From the NCBI GenBank assembly GCA_025529335.1, contig JAMYHX010000024.1, forward strand, positions 116,034 through 180,033: DNA of 64,000 bases, read 5' to 3'. The position numbers were made by a program, and so were the translations under genes. This DNA is from Rhizopus sp. PT2906 (taxonomy: Eukaryota; Mucoromycota; Mucoromycetes; Mucorales; Rhizopodaceae). Of this stretch, positions 53,559 to 63,880 are shown piece by piece. Within the stretch, counting starts at the first letter, position 1. The number at the start of each line of letters is the position of its first letter. The notes under the pieces were generated by a model. That model saw only the letters and a program-made list of their open reading frames with translations, made no database searches and was not told the DNA's origin.

Positions 53559-54290
53559 ATGACAATTTGCAGCATAAAAGATATCACAATTAAACCATTC
53601 GAACGTGGGCAAGATAAACATATTTGGTTTCCTGTTCAGATTGAATTGGATAATCACGACAAAATTGAAGTTTACAAAAGATATTCAGATTTTATTAGAC
53701 TCTATGAGCAATTACAGACTATTGACAAAGGCACATATTTACCATTAAAGAGAGATAATAAAAAGATGTACTGGATCAAGAGACATCAAAAATACTCACA
53801 ACGACAAGCGGAACTGGAGGAGTTTTGTAAATACCTTTTGGCACTTCCTTCCGCCATTACCAACTCCGATTTCTATATTTCCTTTTTCAACCTGGATGTT
53901 TCTAGTGACACCAGCAGCAGTGATAGCAGTAGCCATGGTGATAGTTGCACAGATCTTCTGAGGAACGATACCATACTAGAAGAAGAGGAAGATGTAATTC
54001 GAATCAAGTTGGTATATGATGCACATAACATCATTATTCTTCGAGTTCCTCGGTCAATCACATTTAACGAATTAAAATCAAAGATTATTCAAAAGTTTGC
54101 TCTACTCAACATCAATCTATCACCTCATCTCATTTTATTAGCCCTGTCAAACCATCAACAACAAACATCGTCAGTTAGCTCCATAACAGAAAATGTGATT
54201 GTGATTTCAAGCGAAACCCACTTTGTTGATGCAATGCAGACCCAATGGCTTCATGATAAAAAAATAACTGCTCGCATACTTTCCATCTAA
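53559..54290 (+). CDS. PX-domain protein with C-terminal PB1-like domain
   Basis: 243 residues in one exon. The start is taken at ATG 53559-53561 (MTICSIKDITIKPFERG); the open frame reaches to 53364 but that part is poly-Phe and Ser/Ala translated from pyrimidine runs. The PX domain contains the phosphoinositide-pocket motif KRYSDFIRLYEQL (residues 40-52) and LPLKRDNKKMYWIKRHQKY, followed by CKYLLALPSAI. A Ser/Asp-rich linker leads to a ubiquitin-like C-terminal domain (IRIKLVYDAHNIIILRVPRS and FNELKSKIIQKFALLNINLS). PX followed by PB1 is the arrangement at the end of Bem1, the polarity scaffold, but the SH3 domains of Bem1 are absent here. Confidence 0.8.
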   Translation: MTICSIKDITIKPFERGQDKHIWFPVQIELDNHDKIEVYKRYSDFIRLYEQLQTIDKGTYLPLKRDNKKMYWIKRHQKYSQRQAELEEFCKYLLALPSAITNSDFYISFFNLDVSSDTSSSDSSSHGDSCTDLLRNDTILEEEEDVIRIKLVYDAHNIIILRVPRSITFNELKSKIIQKFALLNINLSPHLILLALSNHQQQTSSVSSITENVIVISSETHFVDAMQTQWLHDKKITARILSI

Positions 54291-55690
54291 ATTGTATTTA
54301 CATTCTACATAATTTGTATTATATAACAGAACCCCCCCTTTGCACATATAGAATGATCACTCATAATAGTAGTAGTAGTAGTAGTAATAAATCTTCCGTA
54401 TCTATCCGTGACCCCATCACAAAACTATTTTAACCATGTGGCACTTTTTATGTCATTCTTTGTGTTCAGTCTGGTGCAGGGCCATGTGCCGCTTCTAGAA
54501 ATTCATGTAGACAGAGCAATGGAACCTATATCATATCAGAGTTTGTGTAGTATGGGAGGAGATCTACTATGATCCTCACAATACTTCTTTTGAACTTAAT
54601 ATTGTTTCATATTTTACTCTTGATCAATTTCGTTCTTTAGTCATAAAGGATAGAGAGAGAGAGAGAAATGGTTGGCTTGTTCTAATGTAAAAAGACGTAA
54701 CCATCTCCAACAAATAGCAGGTTACACCATTACTCTAAAACTAGGAAACCATGTGGCAAAAAACTGTCAGTCTTCTCATGAAAAACGTTTTGCCATTCGG
54801 CAGGTTAAGCCTTATTTCCGGTGATCCCTGGCCTAGATACACATTTACGCTTTCTTTTAAGGCGGTTATAGTTAAATTCAGCCAAAATGATTATAACATA
54901 GAGTATATCGCTTAGTATCTCACATATGTGTAATACTATGGCTATAAGGATTTAAAGGAAATTAAGCATGTACATAGAGTGGCGCTTTTTTGGAAGTATG
55001 CCCGCGACCGTGCATCTCGCTTCCTTTCTTTCTGTGACAAAAGTCATTATGGCGTCAAACTGTGTACAGGCTGGGGTATGCAACAAATAAGTCGAGACAA
55101 TTGTGCAATAAAACTTTTACTGCCAACTGAGAGAAACTATGTACTACCAGTGTACAATTGTAATTACGGGTACAGGTTTCAATGAACTGCGCATGTACCC
55201 AATGTACCTTTGCAATTGAAGTAATAACTACTTGTACCATCCATAATCTCTTTTTTCCCTGACACTTTTTACTTTGAATCAGTGAATTGATGACAATGTA
55301 ATATGTTACAAAAAGAAACGTTTATATGTATTTTTGACGTCGACCATCGTGTAAATAACACTTTGCTTTGACTGATGCACTGGCCCTTGACGGCAATCGA
55401 AATTTTTCACCACAGAATAATCTTTTAAACAGTATCGCGTAAGAACCTCGATTTCCAATCAATGTACAATCACTGATCCCTTGATGTTCTTGTTCATTCT
55501 GTAAATTGTTAATGTTAATCATTTGGAATTGATGTTTTCTGCCATTTACTTCAACATTCTTCTCATATCATTGATACCATTTAAAATTTCATAATCCTAC
55601 AAAAAACTAACATGAGTTCAACGAGACCTTGCTCGTCCTCTTCATTATAAATCGACCTTGTGCTTTTGATAAAAAGAAAGTTTGACATGT
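54291..55690. other. Relic-like noncoding stretch
   Basis: Includes a TAG/AGT run at 54367-54386, a GA tract near 54651 and isolated coding-like shreds: plus strand NHLQQIAGYTITLKLGNHVA near 54700-54825, and minus strand RGSYAILFKRLFCGEKFRLP near 55380-55480. Neither can be assigned. They may be remnants of mobile genes next to the Tc1 relic. Confidence 0.4.
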
Positions 55691-55699
55691 CCACTTTAT

Positions 55700-56760
55700 T
55701 AATAATATATTTTCATGTTTATTTTGTTGGATCGCTTTTGGCGTCGATAACCGCTTGGCATCGATCACTCATACTTACAACTAAGCAATGTGCAAGGCCC
55801 ACGCTTATATTTCTCCATTGGCCATTCAAGACTTTCTTCAAATCATCCATATTGTTAATGGCGACCCTTTTCTCCTCGATAAGTTTTTCAAGAGCCCACC
55901 AAATATGCCAGTACTCAAAACTTCTTATTTGATGGGTCTCTTTCCACTATTTTACATAACCATCAGTATGGCAGCTAGCTCTATCCTCTTGGAATATGAA
56001 GTCCCTGTCCTCTTGCTGGCAGAATTGCGCGAACCAGGTATGGAAGCTCTGAGCTAAAATATTGATATATTTGTCTTGATCAACTGTACCGTCAACCAAG
56101 ACCAAAGGATCAAAACCAATGGCATGAAAGCAGTTCCAAATCATCACTCCACCGCCTTCATACGTCCTTGTTGGTACAATATGCTTAGTGTCATTTCGTT
56201 CACCAACTTTTCTGATGATTCTGGCACCACTATGGTTACCGGCAACGGTGAACCGAGATTCATCGCTCCAAATGACGCTAGACCACTGTTCAGCCGTCCA
56301 GTTGGCATGTTTATTGGCCCGGTGAAGCCTTTTCTTCATGTGCCCATTTGTCCATGGCTGGCTTATGAGCAGCAATATAAGGACCATACTCCGTCCTCTT
56401 CAAACGGCTGATAACAGTCTACTACCGACCTTTACATCTACTTTACACAAATCTAATCTCAGGACGTTGTATGTTACGAGTGGATGACCCATAGTCTTCG
56501 TAAGCAATCTCTGGGATCTCCCATTGACTTTTGGGGATTCTATCTTTTGTATTGACTAGTAGAGGCGATCCAGCTTTCTTATTTTATCAATTGTGCTTTG
56601 TACTGTTGATTTAGCTATCTCGTCTATGTCTGCGATGCCATCATAGGAATGCCCTGCTTTTCTAAGGTAATAAATACCCCAATACTTTCTTTCTTCGCAT
56701 GACTTATAAGGACCACGTTCTTTTGTTGATACTGCAAATGTGTTCCTTTCATCCTATTCA
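55700..56760 (-). pseudogene. Tc1-like transposase pseudogene
   Basis: The minus strand from about 56680 reads KAGHSYDGIADIDEIAKSTV, a Tc1 helix-turn-helix. Then come HANWTAEQWSSVIWSDESRF with the first catalytic Asp, GGGVMIWNCFHAIG, and FIFQEDRASCHTDGYVK with the second Asp. An in-frame TAG near 55946 interrupts the reading, which resumes SFEYWHIWWALEKLIEEKRV and ends SDRCQAVIDAKSDPTK. The segment that should carry QSPDLNPIE with the third acidic residue is lost or replaced. Further breaks lie in the N-terminal half (stop after IRKLDRLY, frame shift near 56350). It is a full-length but dead copy; inverted terminal repeats were not identifiable by eye. Confidence 0.88.
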
Positions 56761-57021
56761 CCAGAGCTAAACCCAGTTGAATAGCTGTGGGTAATTGTCA
56801 AAAGCAATTGAAAAGAACCTGTTTGTAAAAAGGAGACACTCTATCGATAAGAGTAACTATACAATAAGGTAAGTATCAGTCATTTAGAGGAATCCATATG
56901 GTCTCTTGATTTGATCCACATTTGTTCCTGACCACAAAAGTTCCAAAATAAAATGAAATTATGGACCTATTACTTTCTTTCTTTCCTTCTCTTTTTAAGC
57001 AATTTTGATAACAATATTGAC

Positions 57022-57745
57022 ATGTTTAAACACATTATTCAAAAGAAGAAAGAACAAACTATTAATAAAAGAAAGCCAATAGAAAACATAGATGACGCGT
57101 TTAAAGGTGAACCTCATATAATGCATATGATACTTGCAAAATACTCACTGATATATTGATATCTAATCTATAGACATGGTTTGTAAAGACTGCCAGGAGA
57201 CAGGACATGCCAACAAAAGTTACTATAAATGCAAATATTATAAAGAAGCTTCTGCAGACGATGGTAATTCATTATTTTATGTCATAAACTAATATTCAAA
57301 AGTTAATATATATACATCTCTTATTAAAGTTGGAACGTCCGCTGGAAAAAAACGAAAACAAAGCTCAGGCGTGAAGCAAGAAAAACAAAAAGCCAAAAGA
57401 CAAAAAACGGCAGCAAGCTCTTCATCGGTTATTTTCACTAGCTGTAAACAAACTGGCCACAAATCAGCGCGCTCTCCAGATTGTCCTAATCATATGTTGT
57501 CAAAAAACGAGGTTTTTAGTCGAAATTTGGGACAACAATTTAAAACGCTCACAAAAAAGTTACCGTTTGATCAATGTGTCCACAGCTCCTACCAGAGTGT
57601 CTTGAAGTCTAGGATCGTCTCTGCATGTGAAGAACAGAAAATACCAAAAGTCCTATCTTGCCGCTGCATAATAAGAAAATCGATACCAAGCTTAAATGTG
57701 ACTGTGCATCTGTTGTCACAATTATTATTATTTTTTTACGCGTAG
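57022..57745 (+). CDS. Zinc-knuckle protein, probably mobile-element derived and incomplete
   Basis: From ATG 57022 (MFKHIIQKKKEQTINKRKPI) an intron GTGAACC...CTATAG leads to AFKDMVCKDCQETGHANKSY then YKCKYYKE, a C-x2-C-x4-H...C knuckle. A second intron (GTAATTC...ATTAAAG) leads to a Lys/Gln-rich linker (GVKQEKQKAKRQKTAASSSS). A second knuckle, TSCKQTGHKSARSPDCPNH, has lost its first Cys (Phe in place). SKNEVFSRNLGQQFKTLTKK and FDQCVHSSYQSVLKSRIVSA follow. The last 30 codons look non-native, so the frame probably left the real gene. Proteins of this type recur in Mucorales genomes near transposons, in my recollection. Its function is unknown, possibly nucleic-acid binding. Confidence 0.5.
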
Positions 57746-59284
57746 ATTCTTGCTTTAGTTGCATTTCTCTTTTTAGCCGTTGGCCTCATTCTGCCAATGT
57801 TCAGCCTAATTCTGTCTACGTTCTATATAATCTGGCTCAATATCATTCACCAGAATATATACAAGGTGGTTAATTCTTCGGTCGCGCTTCCTTCCCAAGT
57901 AAGTGGTTCTAAGTTGGTTGTGCAGGCTTTCCATGGAATTAATTATCTGTTCCCATTTTTGTGACATACAGCATCATTATTACAATCAAAAACACATACA
58001 TACATTCACCAATGTTTAGGGCGTTTATCTTTTAGATACAGGTTCTTCATGTATAGAAATATGGCCACTTTCGTAAATGAAGTTTGTTGTTGTATTCTCC
58101 CACATCATACTTTCAATCGGGTGATTATTGCAGAACCGACTTGATATCTTACAAGATCCCTCCTTTGTTGATATTGTGACAGAATGAATGGCATCAAGAC
58201 AAATACTCCTTGCAAGATAAGTATTTCATTTAAACAAGACAACAGGATTACTTGGTATGCATGAGTGTACCTTTACGGCCATGATCGTATCGCTCTCTTT
58301 GGTTACGATTCCTGCACTGATGCCTATTAGTCTTGTGAGATTGTCTATGATTTCTAAAGATGAAAATTGTCTTTTGTAGAAACTGCCAGTTGTCTTGTTT
58401 ATTTTACCATTGTACTCTCATTACATATGACTAACTGTAAATTTTATAATAGAGTTTTTGCAGTCAATGCATCTGTACGTCTTTGACAAATTTGGCTATT
58501 CTTTATAGAGAATCTTTTAGGCTTCCTGCTGATCATGGCTCTGAAATTTATTTTCTTTGGTTTTACACTCTATTCTAAGCTTCTTGCCTTAGCGTTATTA
58601 ATACTTAAAAGCAATTCTCTTTTATTCAGCTCGATTTAATAAATATTTTACAAGTGTTAAGCATTTATTTAACTTGGTTTTCTGTTCTTGTCATTAAGAT
58701 TCACAGGCTTTTAATCTTCTAGTGATTTGATGATGATTTACAATGAGTTCTAGAGTATCTTGTCTGATATATGGATACTTTTGGTCATTTGTTGAGTCAA
58801 ATTTAGGAATGGAAATATTGAAACTTTTGAGTTGGATGTAGACATGGTTGCTATAATCCTCATGGGCGAGCAGGATTGTATCAAGGATACAATTGTGTTT
58901 TTTCTGTCCAGCAGATCCAGAGAATTTGTGTTGAGAGACCTGGTTATTCCTTTCATGAAACCGGAATCTTAAGCTGTTTTCAAGTAGAAAAATGAACTCA
59001 GGAAACTGATCTGATCTGCTTTTGGAGAACTGATCTATTCAGGTGCATAAAATCGTCCTGGATAGAAACTTAGTTTGAAGCCTTTTTGGGAACATCAAAA
59101 TCCATATATGGGATCAAAGCTCAGTTCAGCTTCTACTTGAAAACAGCCTTAGAGACTTTACTTGACAAAAAAATGGAATAGCGGTATCTAAGAAAATAAT
59201 ATAATTGGCCGGTACTTCAAGATATTCTTGATTGCAAATCACTGTATAGTTCACACTGACCCTCTTAAATGATATTTTATTTTC
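57746..59284. other. Gene-free AT-rich stretch
   Basis: About 1.5 kb in which all frames are broken. I see no recognisable protein or RNA feature. It could be decayed mobile DNA continuing from the zinc-knuckle gene. Confidence 0.45.
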
Positions 59285-59480
59285 TTGTCCAGCGACAAAT
59301 TATTTTCATGGCAAGCGACATTTTATTTCTGGGCCAACGACATTTTTTTATTATGTCTCCTGAAGAAGTTCGCAATAGTCTCCACTGAAAATGAAATTCA
59401 TCCAATAAAACTTTTCTCATGTCTATAAATTTTGTGCACTCGTCTCAAAACTTTTTTGCAATCGTCTCATTTTAGGTTAA
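59285..59480. repeat. Cluster of short degenerate repeats (GCGACA and CGTCTC units)
   Basis: Three units of 22-23 nt share CGACA (starts 59293, 59316, 59338), each followed by a T/A-rich half and TGG/GGC. A second unit type, GCAATCGTCTC, occurs near 59370, 59436 and 59459. Part of the cluster resembles, in opposite orientation, the sequence around 63640-63710. Confidence 0.6.
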
Positions 59481-59904
59481 AAATCTGTATTTTTGCAGCA
59501 GTTAATTTTAAACGTATCTTGCAGCAGTGAGTTTTAGTTCTTTCTAATTAATTTTACACCGAACAAAGACTCCAAGTTTTGTTTCATTAAATCTTTTGAG
59601 CTCTTTACGTCTTTTATTCAACATGTGAAAGCTTTTATACAGTACTCTTGTAATCAATTCGAAAAGTGTAGAAATAAAGAACCCATCTAATTATAAGAAA
59701 TCTCTTCGCTTTACCTAGCATTATACCCGCAATTTAATTTTACAGAAAACTGCAAATTGATGCTGCGTTCACTGTACTAGTAAAACAGTAGTTCGAAAAT
59801 GCAGGAAAAGCGTTATTCTAAACTGTTTAAATTTTAAAAGGGCGATCAAAGTCACAATAAATAACAAAAAATTTCCAGGTTCCATACTTCTGTCAGAATC
59901 AGCC
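59481..59904. other. Upstream region of MRPL36
   Basis: AT-rich, about 420 bp. No gene is recognised. Confidence 0.5.
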
Positions 59905-60288
59905 ATGATGCGATTTGCTAAACCATTTGTCAGACATGCTTCGACAGCATCAGCAGCATCTAAACCAGAAAAGTTCTTGCAAACTATTGTATTAAGTAAT
60001 GGAGCAACTTATACCGTTCGTACGACTTCACCCACTCGTTCTCAAATTCGTCTCACAAAAGATACTCGTAACCACCCACTTTGGAATCCTGCCATGTTGA
60101 AGGAAGGTGTGACGGATGAAAGTGAACAATTGACCAAGTTCCAGCAACGTTTTGGTGATTTAGATCTGTCAGATATCTCTTGGATCGAAAGTGACGAGGT
60201 TGTTTCAACTACCTTGAAGAAGGCTGCTGCTAGTGGTGGCTACAACAAAAAGGCTGCTGCTGCTGCTGCTAAAGGAAAGAAGAAATAA
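59905..60288 (+). CDS. MRPL36: Mitochondrial large-subunit ribosomal protein bL31m
   Basis: 127 residues in one exon. The N-terminus MMRFAKPFVRHASTASAASK is a mitochondrial presequence. The core LQTIVLSNGATYTVRTTSPT is followed by RSQIRLTKDTRNHPLWNPAM, with the IRLxxDxRNxPLWNP signature of fungal bL31m (yeast Mrpl36), and then FQQRFGDLDLSDISW. The C-terminus is an Ala/Lys-rich tail (KKAAAAAAKGKKK). The family usually has about 120-180 residues. The first of two adjacent ATGs is taken; using the second changes one residue. Confidence 0.86.
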   Translation: MMRFAKPFVRHASTASAASKPEKFLQTIVLSNGATYTVRTTSPTRSQIRLTKDTRNHPLWNPAMLKEGVTDESEQLTKFQQRFGDLDLSDISWIESDEVVSTTLKKAAASGGYNKKAAAAAAKGKKK

Positions 60289-60973
60289 ACATGTAAATAA
60301 ATTGTATACTTCCCCCCTCAATTTAAGAAAAGAGAGAAAAATAGATCATCATTTGTTATTATCTTGTTTAGAAATGGAATAAAATGACGATATATAGTTT
60401 AATTCATCTATAAGATTATCTTGCCTTATCTAATAAAACTAAGGAGTCTTTTAAGAAAGCCTGTTTATGTTGTCAGTTGTATAAAAAGTACAATTGATGA
60501 ATGGTTTATTCTTGTAAGCACCCGGGATTTTTTTTTTTTTGTCTCTTTATTGACAAGAAATGAAAACTAATGGCAGCTAGGAGTTCAAGTAATAGTTATG
60601 TTGTCACAGAACAAGCAGGACTTAACACCTACATCCTACACGGCTTTTGGCAGATCAAAGCGCAGCATGCGTTTTTTTAGTTCTTTTATGAATGTTTGAC
60701 ACTTTAGCCAATGATTTAAAGAATATGCTTTGTTTCTACTCTGAGTATGTGAATAACATAACTCAGCTCGTTGCCATGGTTACCAACTTAAAAATTTTCT
60801 GGCAATCCTCAATTTTTATTGGTGTAGCGCGTCGCGACTGAATCAGACGCAGGACCGCATTTGTCTGAAATTATTTGTGACCGAAATGTTGTTAGATTCA
60901 GGGAGAATAAACTTGGTTATGCTGCGAAAGAGTATTTCTTTTTTCTTTTTATATTTTTATTTATTTATTTGGA
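60289..60973. other. Promoter-side gap before RAD54
   Basis: About 680 bp without a supported gene. A T run lies at 60529-60540 and the RAD54 leader at the end. Confidence 0.5.
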
Positions 60974-63471
60974 ATGCTCAAGAGATCACGGCCCATACCA
61001 AGCTTAACGAGATCTTCCAGTCGCTTAAAGAAAGTTGAGAAGAAACCGATCGAAGTGTTTGATTCAAGTGAAGATACTGACGAAGAAGAAGACGACGACG
61101 AAAACGATCAGCTCATCACAGATAACGATGACAACAGTTCTGTAGACTCAGACTTTGTAGACGAAGAACAGGAGGATCAGCATGTTAATAAAAAGCCTAG
61201 GTCCTTTTTAAACGATCTATCCAACCGTAAGACACTAACAACGCTTCCTCCTCCACCTTCAAGAATATCAAAAAACTATGATGCGAAAGCTGTTATTCTC
61301 AAAAAGTTTAAAGTACCAACTATTCAAAACAGCAATGGTCAGCCAATGCAAATAAATAGCGAATTTGGAGCAAAAAAGTCGCTTGGTATGCGCAAAAGAG
61401 CAGGACATTTGTTGAGAGCACTCTATGACCACACAGCTGAAGATGCTGTGGTTCTGTGGGATCCAGATAAGGACCATGTAGAAGATGATTTAAAGATTAC
61501 GACGGATAAGCCAAAGAAGAAAGAAAAAACATTAGCTGATATTCTTGGAATCAAAAAGGAAGAAAAGAAAGTAGGTCATGTCGTCGTTGATCCTACGCTT
61601 GGTAGAGTCTTGAGACCACATCAAGTTGAAGGTGTCAAGTTTCTTTATCGATGTACTACAGGCAAAGTTTATCCTGAAGCATTTGGTTGTATCATGGCTG
61701 ATGAAATGGGATTAGGAAAAACTGTAAGTTATATATGCAACTAATAGACAAGTGACATGATATATTAACGATTGTTTATTTGTAGCTTCAATGTATCGCT
61801 CTCGTGTGGACTTTACTTCAGCAATCAGAAGAAATTGGTAAACCTACGATTAATAAAGCAATCATCACCTGTCCTTCAAGTTTAGTAAAGAATTGGGCAA
61901 ACGAATTTGGTAAGTTTTAGACACACACATAATTATTATATGTTTAATACTTTTGGTAAATAGTCAAATGGCTCGGTGAGACTCGTGTAAGACCACTTGT
62001 TGTCGATAGTGGAGGAAGTAAAGAAAAGATTGCAGCGGTTAAAAGATGGGGTGCAGCCCAAGGTCAAATCATCAATCCAATCCTCATCATTTCTTATGAA
62101 AGTTTAAGAACCTACAGCAAATACTTAAGAAAGTCACCTATTGGTATACTGCTGTGTGATGAAGGTCATCGACTCAAAAATGGTGAATCCTTGTTGTTTC
62201 AAGAACTGAATAGCCTGCCAGTCTCAAGAAGAGTGATCTTATCTGGCACACCTATCCAAAACGACCTAAGTGAATACTATTCCTTGCTTGACTTTGCCAA
62301 TCCTGGTCTGCTTGGTACACCTAATGAATTCAGAAGAAACTATGAAAACCCTATCTTGCGTGGTCGAGATGCGGACGCATCAGAGAAGGAAAGACAGCTC
62401 AGTGACGAAAAAGTAGCCGAATTCTGGAAAATTGTGTCCAAGTTTACGATTCGTAGAACAAATGACATCTTGACAAAGTATCTACCAACAAAGTACGAAC
62501 ATGTTGTCTTTTGTAAGCTGGCACCTTTACAAGAAGCACTTTACAACGTGTTTTTGACCTCACCTGAAATAAAAACACTGCTACGTGGACAAGGAAGTCA
62601 ACCACTGAAAGCGATTACACTCTTAAAAAAGCTCTGTAATCACCCTAATTTGTTGAACTTGCCTGACGACTTGTATGGTAGCGAATCTGTACTTCCTCCA
62701 AACTATCACAACTCAAAGCGAATTGATCCTTCCTTCTCTGGTAAATTTACTGTATTGGCTCGCATGCTTGCAAAAATCAAAAAGGAGACAAAAGACAAGA
62801 TTGTGCTTATAAGCAACTATACACAAACACTAGATATATTTGAAGCATACTGTAAGGAGCAACAGTACGGTGTACTTCGTCTAGATGGCTCCATGACAAT
62901 TCCTAAAAGACAAAAGCTAGTGGACCGTTTCAATAATCCTGAAGGTGAAGAATTTGTATTCTTGCTGAGCAGTAAAGCTGGTGGTTGTGGCTTGAACTTG
63001 ATTGGTGCCAATCGACTCGTTCTGTTTGATCCAGACTGGAACCCTGCAGCTGACCAGCAAGCTCTAGCCCGTGTGTGGAGAGATGGACAAAAGAAGGATT
63101 GTTATATTTACCGATTTATTGCTGCAGGCACCATTGAAGAAAAGATATTCCAGCGACAATCGCACAAACAGTCACTGTCAAACTGTGTTGTAGATGAAGC
63201 AGATATGGAGCGTCATTTCTCACTTGCAGATATGCGTCAACTGTTCCAATTGAATTCAACGAGCGAGTGTGAAACGCACGATACGTTTAAATGCAAACGA
63301 TGTATTCAAGGTAAACAGCACACAACTGCAGAATCCATGAACTATGGCGATACAAGTACATGGAATCATTATGATAAAGACCTCTTGCGTTTACCAGATC
63401 CTATCTTAATAGCAGAGGCTCATAAAAACATTGTATCTTATGTCTTTCAATATATCTCTCACATGAAATAA
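60974..63471 (+). CDS. RAD54: DNA repair and recombination ATPase Rad54
   Basis: SNF2-family translocase that assists Rad51 in homologous recombination. Three exons, with introns at about 61723-61784 and 61910-61963. The N-terminus is acidic with KRSRPIPSLTRSSSRLKK. Helicase motif I is MADEMGLGKT (MGLGKT about residues 245-250), motif II is LLCDEGHRLKNGES, motif III is RVILSGTPIQNDLSEYYSLL, and FTIRRTNDILTKYLPTKYEH is Rad54-specific. The C-terminal lobe has KIVLISNYTQTLDIFEAYCK, LLSSKAGGCGLNLIGANRLV and RVWRDGQKKDCYIYRFIAAG. The zinc-like end CETHDTFKCKRC is also typical of Rad54. The size (about 790 residues) agrees with the family. It belongs to the Rad54 group rather than Rdh54, judging from the RRTNDIL block. 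Confidence 0.97.
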
Positions 63472-63712
63472 ACATATAGAACTCTCGCATATTGTACATA
63501 TTATCACAAACATGGCTTTATTTTTTAGTTTGTTCATTTGTTTATAACACTATAGGAAATTTTTTCCCGAAATACGCAATGTCCAGTAAATGCGCAGTGA
63601 TTGTCTAGTAAAAATCTTGAATAATTTTGGACGATCATGATATTTTTCTGGACGATTTCGCCTAACCAGTTTTGACGAATGTGATTGTTTTATAGACAAA
63701 TGTGTTTCTTTT
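63472..63712. other. RAD54 3' region and repeat-like flank
   Basis: The second half contains GGACGAT twice (near 63629 and 63651) and a stretch at 63668-63705 that resembles the minus strand of the short-repeat cluster at 59.4 kb. Confidence 0.45.
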
Positions 63713-63880
63713 TTAGATCTGGCTCAAGGCAGCTTTCGTCATGCTCGAGGCCCGTTAGATCAAGCACTATGTCTAGTGGAAGTATGCAATATCCTTCGCC
63801 GCTACCATCAGATTACTCCAGTTCTCGCTTTTCTTGATATTAGGTCAGCATATGACACTGTCGGCCGCCGCTATACACTC
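63713..63880 (+). pseudogene. LINE-type reverse transcriptase fragment
   Basis: The frame from 63716 reads LAQGSFRHARGPLDQALCLV, then ITPVLAFLDIRSAYDTVGRR. This matches the fingers/palm start of non-LTR retrotransposon reverse transcriptases. FLDIRSAYD is motif A with its catalytic Asp. Only about 50 codons remain. The similarity stops just before the 12-nt palindrome CTTTCCGGAAAG at 63880-63891. No endonuclease, motif C or tail is present. Confidence 0.82.

Noticed and set aside
54680..54830. Coding-like shred (NHLQQIAGYTITLKLGNHVA) on the plus strand, possibly retroelement derived
   Set aside because: Too short, no diagnostic motif and no continuation in any frame.
55322..55570. Minus-strand coding-like block ending GRRQKYI
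   Set aside because: It reads like protein but has no family, is closed by stops on both sides and adjoins a transposon relic. A gene cannot be supported.
59285..59480. Short repeats considered as a CRISPR-like array
   Set aside because: Units are degenerate, spacing is too short for spacers, and the genome is eukaryotic.
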